Part shown: positions 1 to 7,373 of the stretch, one piece after another
Position numbering within the stretch: the stretch's first letter is position 1
Layout of the letters: every line of letters starts with the position of its first letter
Source of the DNA: Desulfobacterales bacterium
GTDB taxonomy: Bacteria > Desulfobacterota > Desulfobacteria > Desulfobacterales > Desulfosarcinaceae
Direction: 5' to 3'
Assembly: GCA_016218685.1 (NCBI GenBank)
Contig: JACRDD010000031.1
Span: forward strand, 1-49,885
Length of the DNA: 49,885 nt
Program-made: the position numbers and the translations under genes
Notes under the pieces: model-generated
What the model was told of the DNA's origin: nothing
The model's input: the letters and a program-made list of their open reading frames with translations, nothing else
Databases searched by the model: none

Positions 1-438
1 GAACGCCTCCTGGCTCAGGCCCAGGTGCATCTGCTGCAGCGGCGGTTCCAAGCGAATGGCGGGCGTCGATATCGATGGGTCCAGCCGGGGTTGCACGACG
101 TCGGAAAGGATGCTGTGGTAGCGGCAGAATTTTGCGAGCGCGGCTCCCACCGTGGGGCTGTTCAACAACACGGCATACAACAGGTGCCCGCCGGCATAAT
201 CTTTTACCGCCCGGCCCAGCCCAAGGCCGAAGAGGCCGTCGCCGGCATTGCCGTCCACGGCCCGCCACAGGGCATCGAAGCGCTGCGCCGGGATGCGAAC
301 CCCGCCGACTTGCCGCTGCAGAGGGTCCAATCCGCAAAGCCGCCACAGCGCCTCTGCCGGCCACCCGTGGTCAGCGGCATAGCGGATCAATATACGCGCC
401 AGATCGATGGAAACCGAGGGCTCGGCTCTTCTGGGCAT
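1..438 (-). CDS. AraC-family transcriptional regulator, N-terminal part (cut by window edge)
   Basis: The minus strand reads open for 146 codons from an ATG at 438 to the window edge, so the C-terminal DNA-binding domain is outside. The visible part begins MPRRAEPSVSIDLARILIRY and continues with LLYAVLLNSPTVGAALAKFC, which matches the arabinose-binding-like N-terminal domain of AraC regulators of the OruR/ArgR type. A GGAGG lies about nine bases before the ATG. It is divergent from the MerB-like selenoprotein gene with 269 bp between the two starts, so it may control that gene, but this is inference. Ligand and targets are unknown. Confidence 0.75.
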   Translation of the reverse strand, partial: MPRRAEPSVSIDLARILIRYAADHGWPAEALWRLCGLDPLQRQVGGVRIPAQRFDALWRAVDGNAGDGLFGLGLGRAVKDYAGGHLLYAVLLNSPTVGAALAKFCRYHSILSDVVQPRLDPSISTPAIRLEPPLQQMHLGLSQEAF

Positions 439-707
439 CGGCAACTGCCTCCGGGTGAAGCGGCCGGTCGGCTCCCGGCCATGGATCACCGCTTGCGTGA
501 ATTCATAAAACTATTTCGTTTGCGCACAATACAGGCCAGCATTTTGACGATAGCATGGCCTCATCCAGTGGGAACATAGACGATCCGCGGTTGCCGGGCA
601 ACCCGAACAAAGCAAGGCAACGGATTCGAGGGATCTGGCGCGACGGAAAACAGCCGCTGAAGGATTTTGAATGGCAACAACCCTAATAGACACTCGTCAC
701 GGGAGGA
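439..707. other. divergent intergenic region between AraC-type gene and MerB-like gene
   Basis: This 269-bp stretch separates two divergent starts and must hold both promoters. No convincing -10/-35 pair, mer-type operator or long palindrome was found. Short open frames on both strands here have no family resemblance and are treated as noise. Confidence 0.4.
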
Positions 708-1469
708 ATGAACTTGCAGAAAAGACTGTTGTTCGGGTTCTGGCGCTTCATCCTGAAGGCCCCTCCGTCTCTCTTGGAGAAACGGATGCAGGGCGCGAAG
801 CGCAAGTTCGAAAAGGAGATGGCGTTTATGAGCGCCGGGCATCGCCGGATTCATCATCTGATTGTGCGGGAGCTGCCCGGGTATGGCAAACCGATGACGG
901 CCGACTTCATTGCCGGGCGGGCCGGGATGGCGGCTGCCCAGGTGCGATCGATCCTGAAAGATCTGGACGAACATATGACCTTCATCTGCCGCAACCAACA
1001 GGGTGAGGTGGTGTGGGCCTATCCGGTGACGGTCGAAAAAACGCCGCATCGGGTCACCCTCGGCAGCGGTGAACAGGTGTATGCCGCTTGAGCGGCCGAC
1101 GCATTCGCCACGCCCTTCGTGCAAGGGCGCCTGAGAAACGCGTATATCGCTGCCACCGTGCACACCTGCTGTGCCCATTGCGGGCAGCCCATGGTGCTGC
1201 GCATCGACAGCGACCTCGCGGTCGCAACGGATGCCGAAGGATGCCGGCCCCTGTGTTTCGTGCCGGAGGTGGACCTGTTCGGGCTGGAAGATGAGTGCAT
1301 CGTCGACGCCTTCTGAAAGGAGAGCGTCTTCTTCTGGTCAGAAGAACATGCGGCGGATCACCGGAAACGCGGCCACCGAACGCGAGGGGCCTACTTTAAT
1401 CCTCAGCAGATGGCCCTGGTCACGCGGACGATCCAGGCGGAGATATTCCAGTTCGGCAAAGATGAATGA
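708..1469 (+). CDS. MerB-like organomercurial lyase, predicted double-selenocysteine protein (253 aa)
   Basis: MerB cleaves carbon-mercury bonds using two cysteines and an aspartate. The frame starts at ATG 708 and runs to TGA 1467-1469 if TGA at 1089-1091 (codon 128) and 1314-1316 (codon 203) are read as selenocysteine (U). The first context is VYAAUAAD, aligning with LYAWCALD of E. coli MerB, so U replaces C96 and D131 keeps D99. The second is AFUKESVFFWS, aligning with SFCCHVHFFAS, so U replaces C159. An N-terminal helical/winged-helix region (about residues 40-95) and the CCAHCGQP segment also fit MerB. Each UGA is followed by a SECIS-like hairpin. The gene stands alone, with no merA, merT or merP nearby. 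GGAGG is only one base from the ATG, so the start is less certain; ATG 786 is an alternative. A standard gene caller would break it into fragments. Decay to a pseudogene is the alternative reading. Confidence 0.8.
1092..1130 (+). promoter_or_regulatory. putative bacterial SECIS element for UGA at codon 128
   Basis: After TGA 1089-1091 a perfect 7-bp stem CGCCCTT (1111-1117) / AAGGGCG (1123-1129) encloses the loop CGTGC (1118-1122). The loop begins 26 bases after the UGA, within the usual bacterial SECIS distance, and carries a G at its second position as SelB-bound loops usually do. It lies inside the coding sequence, as bacterial SECIS elements must. The pairing was read by eye, not computed. 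Confidence 0.6.
1317..1346 (+). promoter_or_regulatory. putative bacterial SECIS element for UGA at codon 203, GGUC loop
   Basis: After TGA 1314-1316 a perfect 7-bp stem TTCTTCT (1329-1335) / AGAAGAA (1340-1346) closes the tetraloop GGTC (1336-1339). The loop starts 19 bases after the UGA. E. coli fdhF shows the GGUC loop at nearly the same distance. This is the better of the two elements and strongly supports selenocysteine insertion. Confidence 0.7.
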
Positions 1470-1490
1470 CAAAGACGGCCGGGCCGTGCA

Positions 1491-1532
1491 AATCAAACCG
1501 GCGAAGCTAAATCTGGCTTCGCCGGTTCGATT
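1491..1532. terminator. strong hairpin between convergent MerB-like gene and nrfA
   Basis: A perfect 12-bp stem, AACCGGCGAAGC (1496-1507) with GCTTCGCCGGTT (1516-1527), extends by four more pairs after one mismatch to 1491/1532. It starts 22 bases after the MerB-like stop and just downstream of the convergent nrfA stop, so it probably ends both transcripts. The T-tract is poor on either strand. Confidence 0.7.
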
Positions 1533-1556
1533 ATTAGGAAGCAATCGTAGAGACTT

Positions 1557-3023
1557 TTAGAAGAACTTATCCTGCAACCCCATGGGGTCCTTGAACTCCA
1601 GTTCGGGCTTGAAGGGCAGCTTCTTTTCGCCGCGCTGGTCCACGTACTTCATGATTTCCAGATCCACCTTGACCGGCACGACGACGCCGGCCTGGGCCAG
1701 GGCCTGGCGCAGGTAGGCCTCGGCGCGGGTGCCGAAGGCCAGCGAGTCGCCCAGGATGCGCAACGCTTCGGTGGGGTTATGGAAGCCGATGGAGTTTTCG
1801 GCGCCTATGAACAGGGAGCGGTAGAAGGCCTCTTCGTAGAACTCCTTGGCCTTGTCATACAGTCCCTGATCGATGGTTTTGCCTTCGGCCTGGGCCTTGT
1901 GCGTGGTTTCGAAGAGCTTGGCCACCGTGGCGGTCTCGTAACCGGCGCGGATCATGATGGAGACCACCTGGTCCTGGATGTCGAAGACGCGGTCGCGCAG
2001 CCAGTCGGCGTCTTCGGCGTGGCACTGCTTGCACGATTTCATGCCGGCCTGGACCGGGCTCATGACGCGGTGGTCCGAGATCTTATGAATTCCGGCCGCG
2101 GTGTAGGGCATGTGGCAGTCAGCGCAGGAGGCGCCGGCCTTGAAGTGAATGCTGCCCTTGGTCCAGAACTCATATTCGGGATGTCGGATGAAGGCCATCT
2201 TGAAGCCCGTCACGTTTTGCTTCCACTCCTTCACCGATTCGTCCTGGCGGATGCGCAGGATGATGTCTTCGATGGTAATCGCGCCGGGTTTGCTGTTTTG
2301 CCAGGGGAAATAGAGGCCGACCGATTTACCGTCCTTTTTGGGGATATTGTAGGTCACATGGCATTGGGCGCACACGGCCGAACGCATCTCCTGGCGGCTG
2401 AGCGTGGCGGGGTCCTGGCCCATGCTTTTCATGGCCTCCACCAGGGTGAAACTGCGCGACAGCTTGAGGCTCATGTCCTTGTTGTCGTGGCAGTCGAGGC
2501 AGGCCACGCCCAATTCGCGGAATTGCTCGGGGATTTTGGCCAAAACATCCTTGAAGGGCAGCTTGTAGTAATCTTCGCCCATCTCCTTTTGAAGCCCGGG
2601 GGCATAAGGGCTCTTGCAGCTCAGGCAGACGCCGCCGGCCTTGAGCCGGGACGCATCGATTTCCAGTTGGTCGCGGACCATATTGGCATGTCCGCGCGGT
2701 TCGTTGTACTCCACCCCGAACCCCCATCCGTTGAAAAGCAGCGCCATGTAGGGAAACTGCGACAGCTTGTCCACCGACAAGGCGCCGCTGTCCATGCCGG
2801 TTTTATATTTGCTGCGCCGCGTGCCGATGGGTTCGGCCGTTTTCTTCCACAACTCGAATTCTTCTGGATAGGCCTTGCCCCAAAGAGCGGGATCGGCGGT
2901 ATTGTCCGGGATTGTAATAATCTCCCTCGGCTTGGGTTCGGGGGGAGCTCCGCACGCGCTCAGGAGCATCGCCAGAATGAAGAGCGCGCATACAGCCGAT
3001 TTTGTTCGGGTGCTGAAAGCCAT
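1557..3023 (-). CDS. nrfA: cytochrome c nitrite reductase, pentaheme catalytic subunit NrfA
   Basis: This periplasmic enzyme reduces nitrite to ammonium with six electrons, and can also reduce NO and hydroxylamine. The 488-residue product has a lipoprotein signal (LLSACG), then five heme-binding sites: the CXXCK active-site motif CLSCK that gives lysine ligation, and four CXXCH motifs (CLDCH, CAQCH, CADCH, CKQCH). Length and order match the family. ATG 3023 is chosen because AGGAGG lies seven to eight bases upstream; an in-frame ATG at 3038 has no such site. nrfH lies directly upstream, so the pair forms the usual NrfHA complex taking electrons from menaquinol. The lipid anchor matches NrfA of sulfate reducers. 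Confidence 0.97.
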   Translation of the reverse strand: MAFSTRTKSAVCALFILAMLLSACGAPPEPKPREIITIPDNTADPALWGKAYPEEFELWKKTAEPIGTRRSKYKTGMDSGALSVDKLSQFPYMALLFNGWGFGVEYNEPRGHANMVRDQLEIDASRLKAGGVCLSCKSPYAPGLQKEMGEDYYKLPFKDVLAKIPEQFRELGVACLDCHDNKDMSLKLSRSFTLVEAMKSMGQDPATLSRQEMRSAVCAQCHVTYNIPKKDGKSVGLYFPWQNSKPGAITIEDIILRIRQDESVKEWKQNVTGFKMAFIRHPEYEFWTKGSIHFKAGASCADCHMPYTAAGIHKISDHRVMSPVQAGMKSCKQCHAEDADWLRDRVFDIQDQVVSIMIRAGYETATVAKLFETTHKAQAEGKTIDQGLYDKAKEFYEEAFYRSLFIGAENSIGFHNPTEALRILGDSLAFGTRAEAYLRQALAQAGVVVPVKVDLEIMKYVDQRGEKKLPFKPELEFKDPMGLQDKFF

Positions 3024-3053
3024 TTCTCCTCCTTGCATGTGTTGCTGGTTTGA

Positions 3054-3515
3054 TCAATTTGTCAATCGGGTGCCGGCCAATTGGTGCTGTACGAAGCGGT
3101 GGCAATCCCAACAGTCGCGCGTTTTGTCGATCATCTCCACCCTCTCCGAATGGCAGCGGATGCAATTGCTCTGCAAGAAATTACGTCCGCGATTGGACAC
3201 CTCGATATATTCGGGAATATCTCCGGAGTAAAAAATGATGACATCTTTCATGCCATCGATGGATTTCCACATGTAGTAGAGGGGCAGATTGCGGTGCGGC
3301 AAGTGGCAATCCACACAGCGAACGCTGCGATGCGTGCCCATACTGAACCAGGTTTCATAGCGGGTCTTCATGATATGGCAGGAAGCGCAGAAGAGCGGCG
3401 ACTCGGTGCGCGCCATAAGTTTGGGTGGGCCGAAGGCGAGGAAAAAGGCCAGGAGGACGGCCAGCGCCGCGGTCGCCACCAGGAATTTCCATCGATTCTT
3501 TAGGAAAGATTGCAT
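3054..3515 (-). CDS. nrfH: cytochrome c nitrite reductase small subunit NrfH (tetraheme quinol dehydrogenase)
   Basis: NrfH of the NapC/NirT family oxidises menaquinol in the membrane and passes electrons to NrfA. The 153-residue protein has one N-terminal membrane helix (about residues 8-29) and four heme motifs: CASCHIM, whose methionine fits the unusual first heme of NrfH, then CVDCH, CIRCH and CWDCH. An AAGGG ribosome-binding site precedes ATG 3515. The stop is 30 bp from the nrfA start, indicating one operon. The quinol NO reductase gene ends 124 bp upstream on the same strand. Confidence 0.95.
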   Translation of the reverse strand: MQSFLKNRWKFLVATAALAVLLAFFLAFGPPKLMARTESPLFCASCHIMKTRYETWFSMGTHRSVRCVDCHLPHRNLPLYYMWKSIDGMKDVIIFYSGDIPEYIEVSNRGRNFLQSNCIRCHSERVEMIDKTRDCWDCHRFVQHQLAGTRLTN

Positions 3516-3639
3516 CCGTCACCCTTTCAACAGTTGTATTGCGCCGGTCCATGTTGGCGGGTTTTTGGGTTTGCCGTGCGCATCGATTGGTTCGGCGGAA
3601 ACTTACAAATGCTATAACCGATAAGTGCCAGAAACTCAA

Positions 3640-5919
3640 TCATGCTCGGATGGGTTGCCTTATTTTTAAATAGGTCAGTCCGGCGGCGATCACCATGGGA
3701 ATCACGCCCAGGCCGATCAGCACCGCATGCGAAGGCAGGCTGGCCCATTCCAGCAGTCGAATGCGATCCTGGGCCATGAACTCCAGCCCCCGGGCATGCC
3801 AGTACCCGTTGGAGAGCACATCCCAGACCTGCAGGATGCCCACGGGAAACAGGTTGGTGAGGACCATCAGGGCCAGCCCGCCGTTCATGCCCCAGAACGA
3901 GACCTTGACCCACTTCTCGGGCGCCCGCCATTGCTCGTCCCTGAGCACGTGGCGCAGGCAAAGCACCAGCAGGGCCATGGCCAGCATGCCGAAGGCCCCC
4001 AGCAGGGCCGCATGGCCGTGGTTAAGAGTCAGGACCGTGCCCACTTCAAAGTAGCTGACCACCGGCATGTTGATCAAGAAGCCGAAAATGCCGGCGCCCA
4101 CGAAATTCCAGAAACCCACGGCCATCAGAAAGTAGAAGGCCCATTTGTGGGGGATCGCCTTGGGGGGTGCCGGGTCGGCGCCCTGGGTGCCGGTCAGCTT
4201 CATGAAGTCCCAGGCGTCCAGGGTCAAGAGGGTCAGGGGCACCACCTCCAGGGCCGAGAACATGGCGGCCAGGGCCATGGTGATGTTGGTCTGACCGGTC
4301 CAGTACCAGTGGTGGGCCGTGCCGATGATGCCCCCGGCCAGAAACAGGATGGCATCCATATAGATGACCCGGATCACGTTGAGGCGCCGCACGAAGCCCA
4401 GTTGATAGAAGGTGACGGCCACCAGCACGGTGACGAACAGCTCGAAAAACCCTTCGACCCAGAGATGGATGATCCAGAAGCGCCAGGTGTCGACCACCGC
4501 GAAGTTGGTGGTGGTGCCGAAGAAAAAGGCCGGCAGGTAAAACACCGGAATGGAGGCCGCGGCCCCCAGGAAGAGCCATCCGATCTCCTTTCTCTCGGGG
4601 TCCCTGAGCGCCGGTCCGATGGCCCGGAACAGCAGCCACAGCCAGAAGCTCAGGCCCACGGCCAGAATCACCTGCCAGAAGCGCCCCAGTTCGAGAAATT
4701 CCCAGCCCTGGTGGCCGAACCACATCCACAGGGAACCGAACAGTTGGTGGATGCCCAGGATTTCGCCCAGCAGGCTGCCCACCACCAGCACGACCAGGGC
4801 CCAGAAGAGCAGGTGAACGCCCACGGCGTGACCGCGCGGTTCGGCTTGCCCGAGGGAGGAGGCCAGCAGCAGGCCGCCGGCCACATAGCCGGTGGCGATC
4901 CAGAACAGGGCCAGTTGCAAGTGCCAGGTGCGCAGGATGTTGCTGGGCAGGTACTGGGCCAGGTCGACGCCGTAGAAATCGCCGGGCTCGGCCCGGTAGT
5001 GGGCCAGGGCGCCGCCGATCACGACCTGGGCCAGGAAGAGCAGCGCCACGATGACGAAGTACTTGACCACCGCCCGCTGGCCGGGCGTGGCCTCGCCGGG
5101 CCGCATCAGGGGTTTGATCTCGGGTTGTCCGCCTTTCCACCCCAGGTAGTCGAAGCGGCCGAAGGTGAAGAGCACCAGGGCCAGGCCGCCCAGCAGCATG
5201 ACCACGCTCAACGCGCTCCACAGGATGGCGTCGCGGGTCAAAAGGTTGCCGACGGTGGGGTCATAGGGAAAGTTGTTGGTATACGAATAGGGCTTGTCCG
5301 GCCGCTTGGCCACGCTGGCCCAGGCGGCCCAGGCGAAAAAGGCGGTCAGTTGGCGGATCTCCTGCGGGTCGTCGATATACTTGCTCGGAAGGCCGCCGTT
5401 GTTGGTGGGGTGGGCGAAGTAGTCGGCCCACACCCCCAACTGCCTTTCGAAAGAGGTTTTTTCGGCCGCGGAAAAGCGGAGGGTGTGGGTTGCGGCCTCG
5501 TAGCGATTCTCCTTGAGCAGGAGCGCCGCCTGGGCGTTGACTGCCGCGCGTTGGGCCTCGTCGAGCTTTGCCGGCTCCCGGCCAAAGCGCTCGACGGCCA
5601 GGGCGTTGCCGGCATCCAGCGACAGCTCATGGAGGTATCGGGCCGAAAAATCGGGGCCCAGGTAGGCGCCGTGGCCCCAGATGGTGCCGTTTTGCATCAG
5701 GGCGTATTTCAGGAAAACCTGCTGGCCGGTCTCGATATCCCGGCCGCTGAAAACCGTCTCGCCGCCCGGGCCGACCACCTTGGCCGGAATCGGGGGGGCA
5801 TGGCGATAGGCCATGGCGGAGATGAAAATCAACACCGCCATGCCGACCAGAAAGACCAGCGCCACGCTGCGGCGCCACCAGGGCGAAAGGTCTTGGGGGA
5901 GCGATCGTTGTGCTTGCAT
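3640..5919 (-). CDS. norZ: quinol-dependent nitric oxide reductase (qNOR, single-subunit NorB/NorZ)
   Basis: This enzyme reduces two NO to N2O in the cytoplasmic membrane using quinol. The 759-residue length fits the fused qNOR type: one N-terminal helix, a periplasmic cytochrome-c-like domain without a CXXCH motif (about residues 45-240), then about 12 helices of the heme-copper oxidase fold. The catalytic segments HLWVEGFFELF (glutamate near the binuclear centre), GTAHHWYWTG (paired histidines) and NHGHAALLGAFG are present. ATG 5919 is chosen because GGAGGTG lies upstream; an earlier in-frame ATG at 6000 lacks a site. An HcpR/FNR-like palindrome lies 136 bp upstream. In a sulfate reducer the role is most likely NO detoxification, not denitrification. 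Confidence 0.95.
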   Translation of the reverse strand: MQAQRSLPQDLSPWWRRSVALVFLVGMAVLIFISAMAYRHAPPIPAKVVGPGGETVFSGRDIETGQQVFLKYALMQNGTIWGHGAYLGPDFSARYLHELSLDAGNALAVERFGREPAKLDEAQRAAVNAQAALLLKENRYEAATHTLRFSAAEKTSFERQLGVWADYFAHPTNNGGLPSKYIDDPQEIRQLTAFFAWAAWASVAKRPDKPYSYTNNFPYDPTVGNLLTRDAILWSALSVVMLLGGLALVLFTFGRFDYLGWKGGQPEIKPLMRPGEATPGQRAVVKYFVIVALLFLAQVVIGGALAHYRAEPGDFYGVDLAQYLPSNILRTWHLQLALFWIATGYVAGGLLLASSLGQAEPRGHAVGVHLLFWALVVLVVGSLLGEILGIHQLFGSLWMWFGHQGWEFLELGRFWQVILAVGLSFWLWLLFRAIGPALRDPERKEIGWLFLGAAASIPVFYLPAFFFGTTTNFAVVDTWRFWIIHLWVEGFFELFVTVLVAVTFYQLGFVRRLNVIRVIYMDAILFLAGGIIGTAHHWYWTGQTNITMALAAMFSALEVVPLTLLTLDAWDFMKLTGTQGADPAPPKAIPHKWAFYFLMAVGFWNFVGAGIFGFLINMPVVSYFEVGTVLTLNHGHAALLGAFGMLAMALLVLCLRHVLRDEQWRAPEKWVKVSFWGMNGGLALMVLTNLFPVGILQVWDVLSNGYWHARGLEFMAQDRIRLLEWASLPSHAVLIGLGVIPMVIAAGLTYLKIRQPIRA

Positions 5920-6054
5920 GGGAACACCTCCAGCTCTCTTTGGGGATTGGTTTGCCAAGCTCATGAACCCCAGCTTGGCGGAGAGGGATACGCGTTGCAT
6001 TTCAGGCGCGAAGCAGGAGATGGCTCAAGGATATGCGCAGTCTGTGGGAACTCC

Positions 6055-6068
6055 TTGAGTTAAGTCAA
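6055..6068. promoter_or_regulatory. HcpR/FNR-like palindrome upstream of norZ
   Basis: TTGAGTTAAGTCAA is one base from a perfect TTGAC-N4-GTCAA palindrome, the form reported for HcpR sites in Desulfovibrio. It sits 136 bp upstream of the norZ start, in the gap after the polyferredoxin gene. A compact TTGATGTCAA follows at 6083-6092. HcpR regulates nitrosative-stress genes, which suits the neighbours. The regulator itself is not in the window. Confidence 0.55.
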
Positions 6069-6121
6069 ATGCCAAACCAAGGTTGATGTCAAATGAAAAC
6101 AGGGTTGCCATGGGCACAATC

Positions 6122-7156
6122 TCACTCGCTTGGCCGCCCCATACCCACCGTGGGATGGGTGTTTTCCGGTGCATCGATGGTCGCCAGACGCATGCGGAAC
6201 TCCAGGTCCGACACCCCCCCGCGCCAATGGCCGCTGATGGCGGCCCCATAGACGCTCAGCACGAAGCAGAGCGCGATGCACAGACCCACCCGGGCCGGGG
6301 TCCAGAACCGGCGCCCGAGCCCGGCACTGGAGAGCGCCAGGGTCTCTTCCACCGGACAGGCGGCCACGCAATCCAGGCAGCCGATACATTCCGGGCTGTG
6401 AATCATGGTTTTCTTCGAAACCGGCAGGCGGGACGGACAGGCCCGGTCGCAGCGCCCGCAGTCGACACAGCGTTTTTGGTCCCGGCGGATGCGGGTGGGG
6501 CCGGCCATGGCGCAAAGACCGAGCAAGGCGCCATAGGGGCACAGATAGCGGCACCAGAAGTTTTTGACCACCAGGGAAAAGGCCAGCAGGAAGAGGAGCA
6601 CCACGGCGGTCAGGGCGCTCATACGAGTGAAGAAGTGCAGCATTTTGACGTCGGAGAGTTTGTAGTAGGGGCTGTGCATGAAAGCGGCGATCTCCTCAGC
6701 GCTCATGGTGAAGATGACCCATCCGAAGAAGCCGAGGAGAAGATATTTCAGGCTCCGCGCGGGGATGTCGAGCCAGGCGGGCAGTTGCCCATTGCGGCCC
6801 AACAGCCGCCGGCCCAGGCGCCAGCACCACTCCGAAATTGTACCGACGGGGCAGAACCAGCCGCAAAAACTTTTGCGCAACAGCAGCGACAGGGCCACGG
6901 CCCAGCCCAAAATCACCATGGCCGCGGGATGGACCACGTCCCATGGACCGCCGAGCGCGAACTGCTTCCAGCCCATAAGGGCGCCGATGGGCAGAAAGCC
7001 CTCCACCCCCGGCGGTCGGGCCACGGTGATGGCGCCGGTGCCGGACGCCTGGCGCACATAGAAGTAAAATTGCAGGCCGATGGCCAGGGTGAGCAACAGC
7101 ACCACCAGTTGGAATAGATGTCTGGGTTGTTTGAGATATTGGCCTATGCTATGCAT
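6122..7156 (-). CDS. membrane 4Fe-4S polyferredoxin, NapH/NosR-C-terminal-like
   Basis: The 344-residue protein has about five to six membrane helices. It carries the two cysteine motifs of the NapH/YccM/CcoG group, FCGWFCPVG and CRYLCPYGALLG, followed by two [4Fe-4S] motifs, CVDCGRCDRACP and CIGCLDCVAACP, at about residues 230-280. Such proteins move electrons between quinol and periplasmic or membrane reductases. It lies upstream of norZ on the same strand, so a link to NO or nitrite reduction is likely but inferred. ATG 7156 was chosen because residues upstream of it look unlike a membrane start; ATG 7195 is possible. Confidence 0.85.
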   Translation of the reverse strand: MHSIGQYLKQPRHLFQLVVLLLTLAIGLQFYFYVRQASGTGAITVARPPGVEGFLPIGALMGWKQFALGGPWDVVHPAAMVILGWAVALSLLLRKSFCGWFCPVGTISEWCWRLGRRLLGRNGQLPAWLDIPARSLKYLLLGFFGWVIFTMSAEEIAAFMHSPYYKLSDVKMLHFFTRMSALTAVVLLFLLAFSLVVKNFWCRYLCPYGALLGLCAMAGPTRIRRDQKRCVDCGRCDRACPSRLPVSKKTMIHSPECIGCLDCVAACPVEETLALSSAGLGRRFWTPARVGLCIALCFVLSVYGAAISGHWRGGVSDLEFRMRLATIDAPENTHPTVGMGRPSE

Positions 7157-7257
7157 TTGGGGTCGTTTCTCTCCGTGAACTTGCAATACTCGCAAGCGCG
7201 CGCCGCATTAGAGTTGCATTAGTGTTAGATTGATACCGGGTTCGCCTGGAAAGCGAA

Positions 7258-7271
7258 TTGACCTAAGTCAA
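7258..7271. promoter_or_regulatory. perfect TTGAC-N4-GTCAA palindrome in divergent promoter region
   Basis: TTGACCTAAGTCAA is a perfect 5+4+5 palindrome of the HcpR type. It is centred almost exactly between the divergent polyferredoxin start (7156) and amidotransferase start (7374), about 100 bp from each. It could control either or both. It shares the AAGTCAA half with the site at 6055. Confidence 0.6.
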
Positions 7272-7373
7272 GGAGGGAACGGGGTATGTCAATTATATGG
7301 GGTCATTGGCGGCGTTCTCGGGAGGTGTTTTCGAGCACGCGTACGAGTAAGAAATGTGGGCAGAGAGGCAGTT

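Noticed and set aside
25..579. 184-codon plus-strand frame at the left edge
   Set aside because: It is the antisense shadow of the AraC-type gene, whose minus-strand translation is clearly a protein family.
561..1178. 205-codon minus-strand frame across the MerB-like gene
   Set aside because: Antisense to a recognisable protein, no family resemblance and no ribosome-binding site. An automatic caller may choose it because the true gene has in-frame TGA codons.
708..1316. Pseudogene reading of the MerB-like gene (broken by stops at 1089 and 1314)
   Set aside because: Both stops are TGA, both sit on catalytic cysteine columns, both are followed by SECIS-like hairpins, and the frame stays intact to 1467. 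Selenocysteine explains all four facts.
3036..3058. TTGATCAATTTGTCAA-like sequence between nrfH and nrfA as an FNR/HcpR site
   Set aside because: The half-sites are spaced by six, not four, bases and the sequence overlaps the nrfH stop inside an operon, so a regulatory role is unlikely.
3727..6063. 778-codon plus-strand frame across norZ
   Set aside because: Composition is Gly/Gln/His/Val-rich, typical of antisense to a membrane protein in GC-rich DNA. The minus strand encodes complete qNOR.
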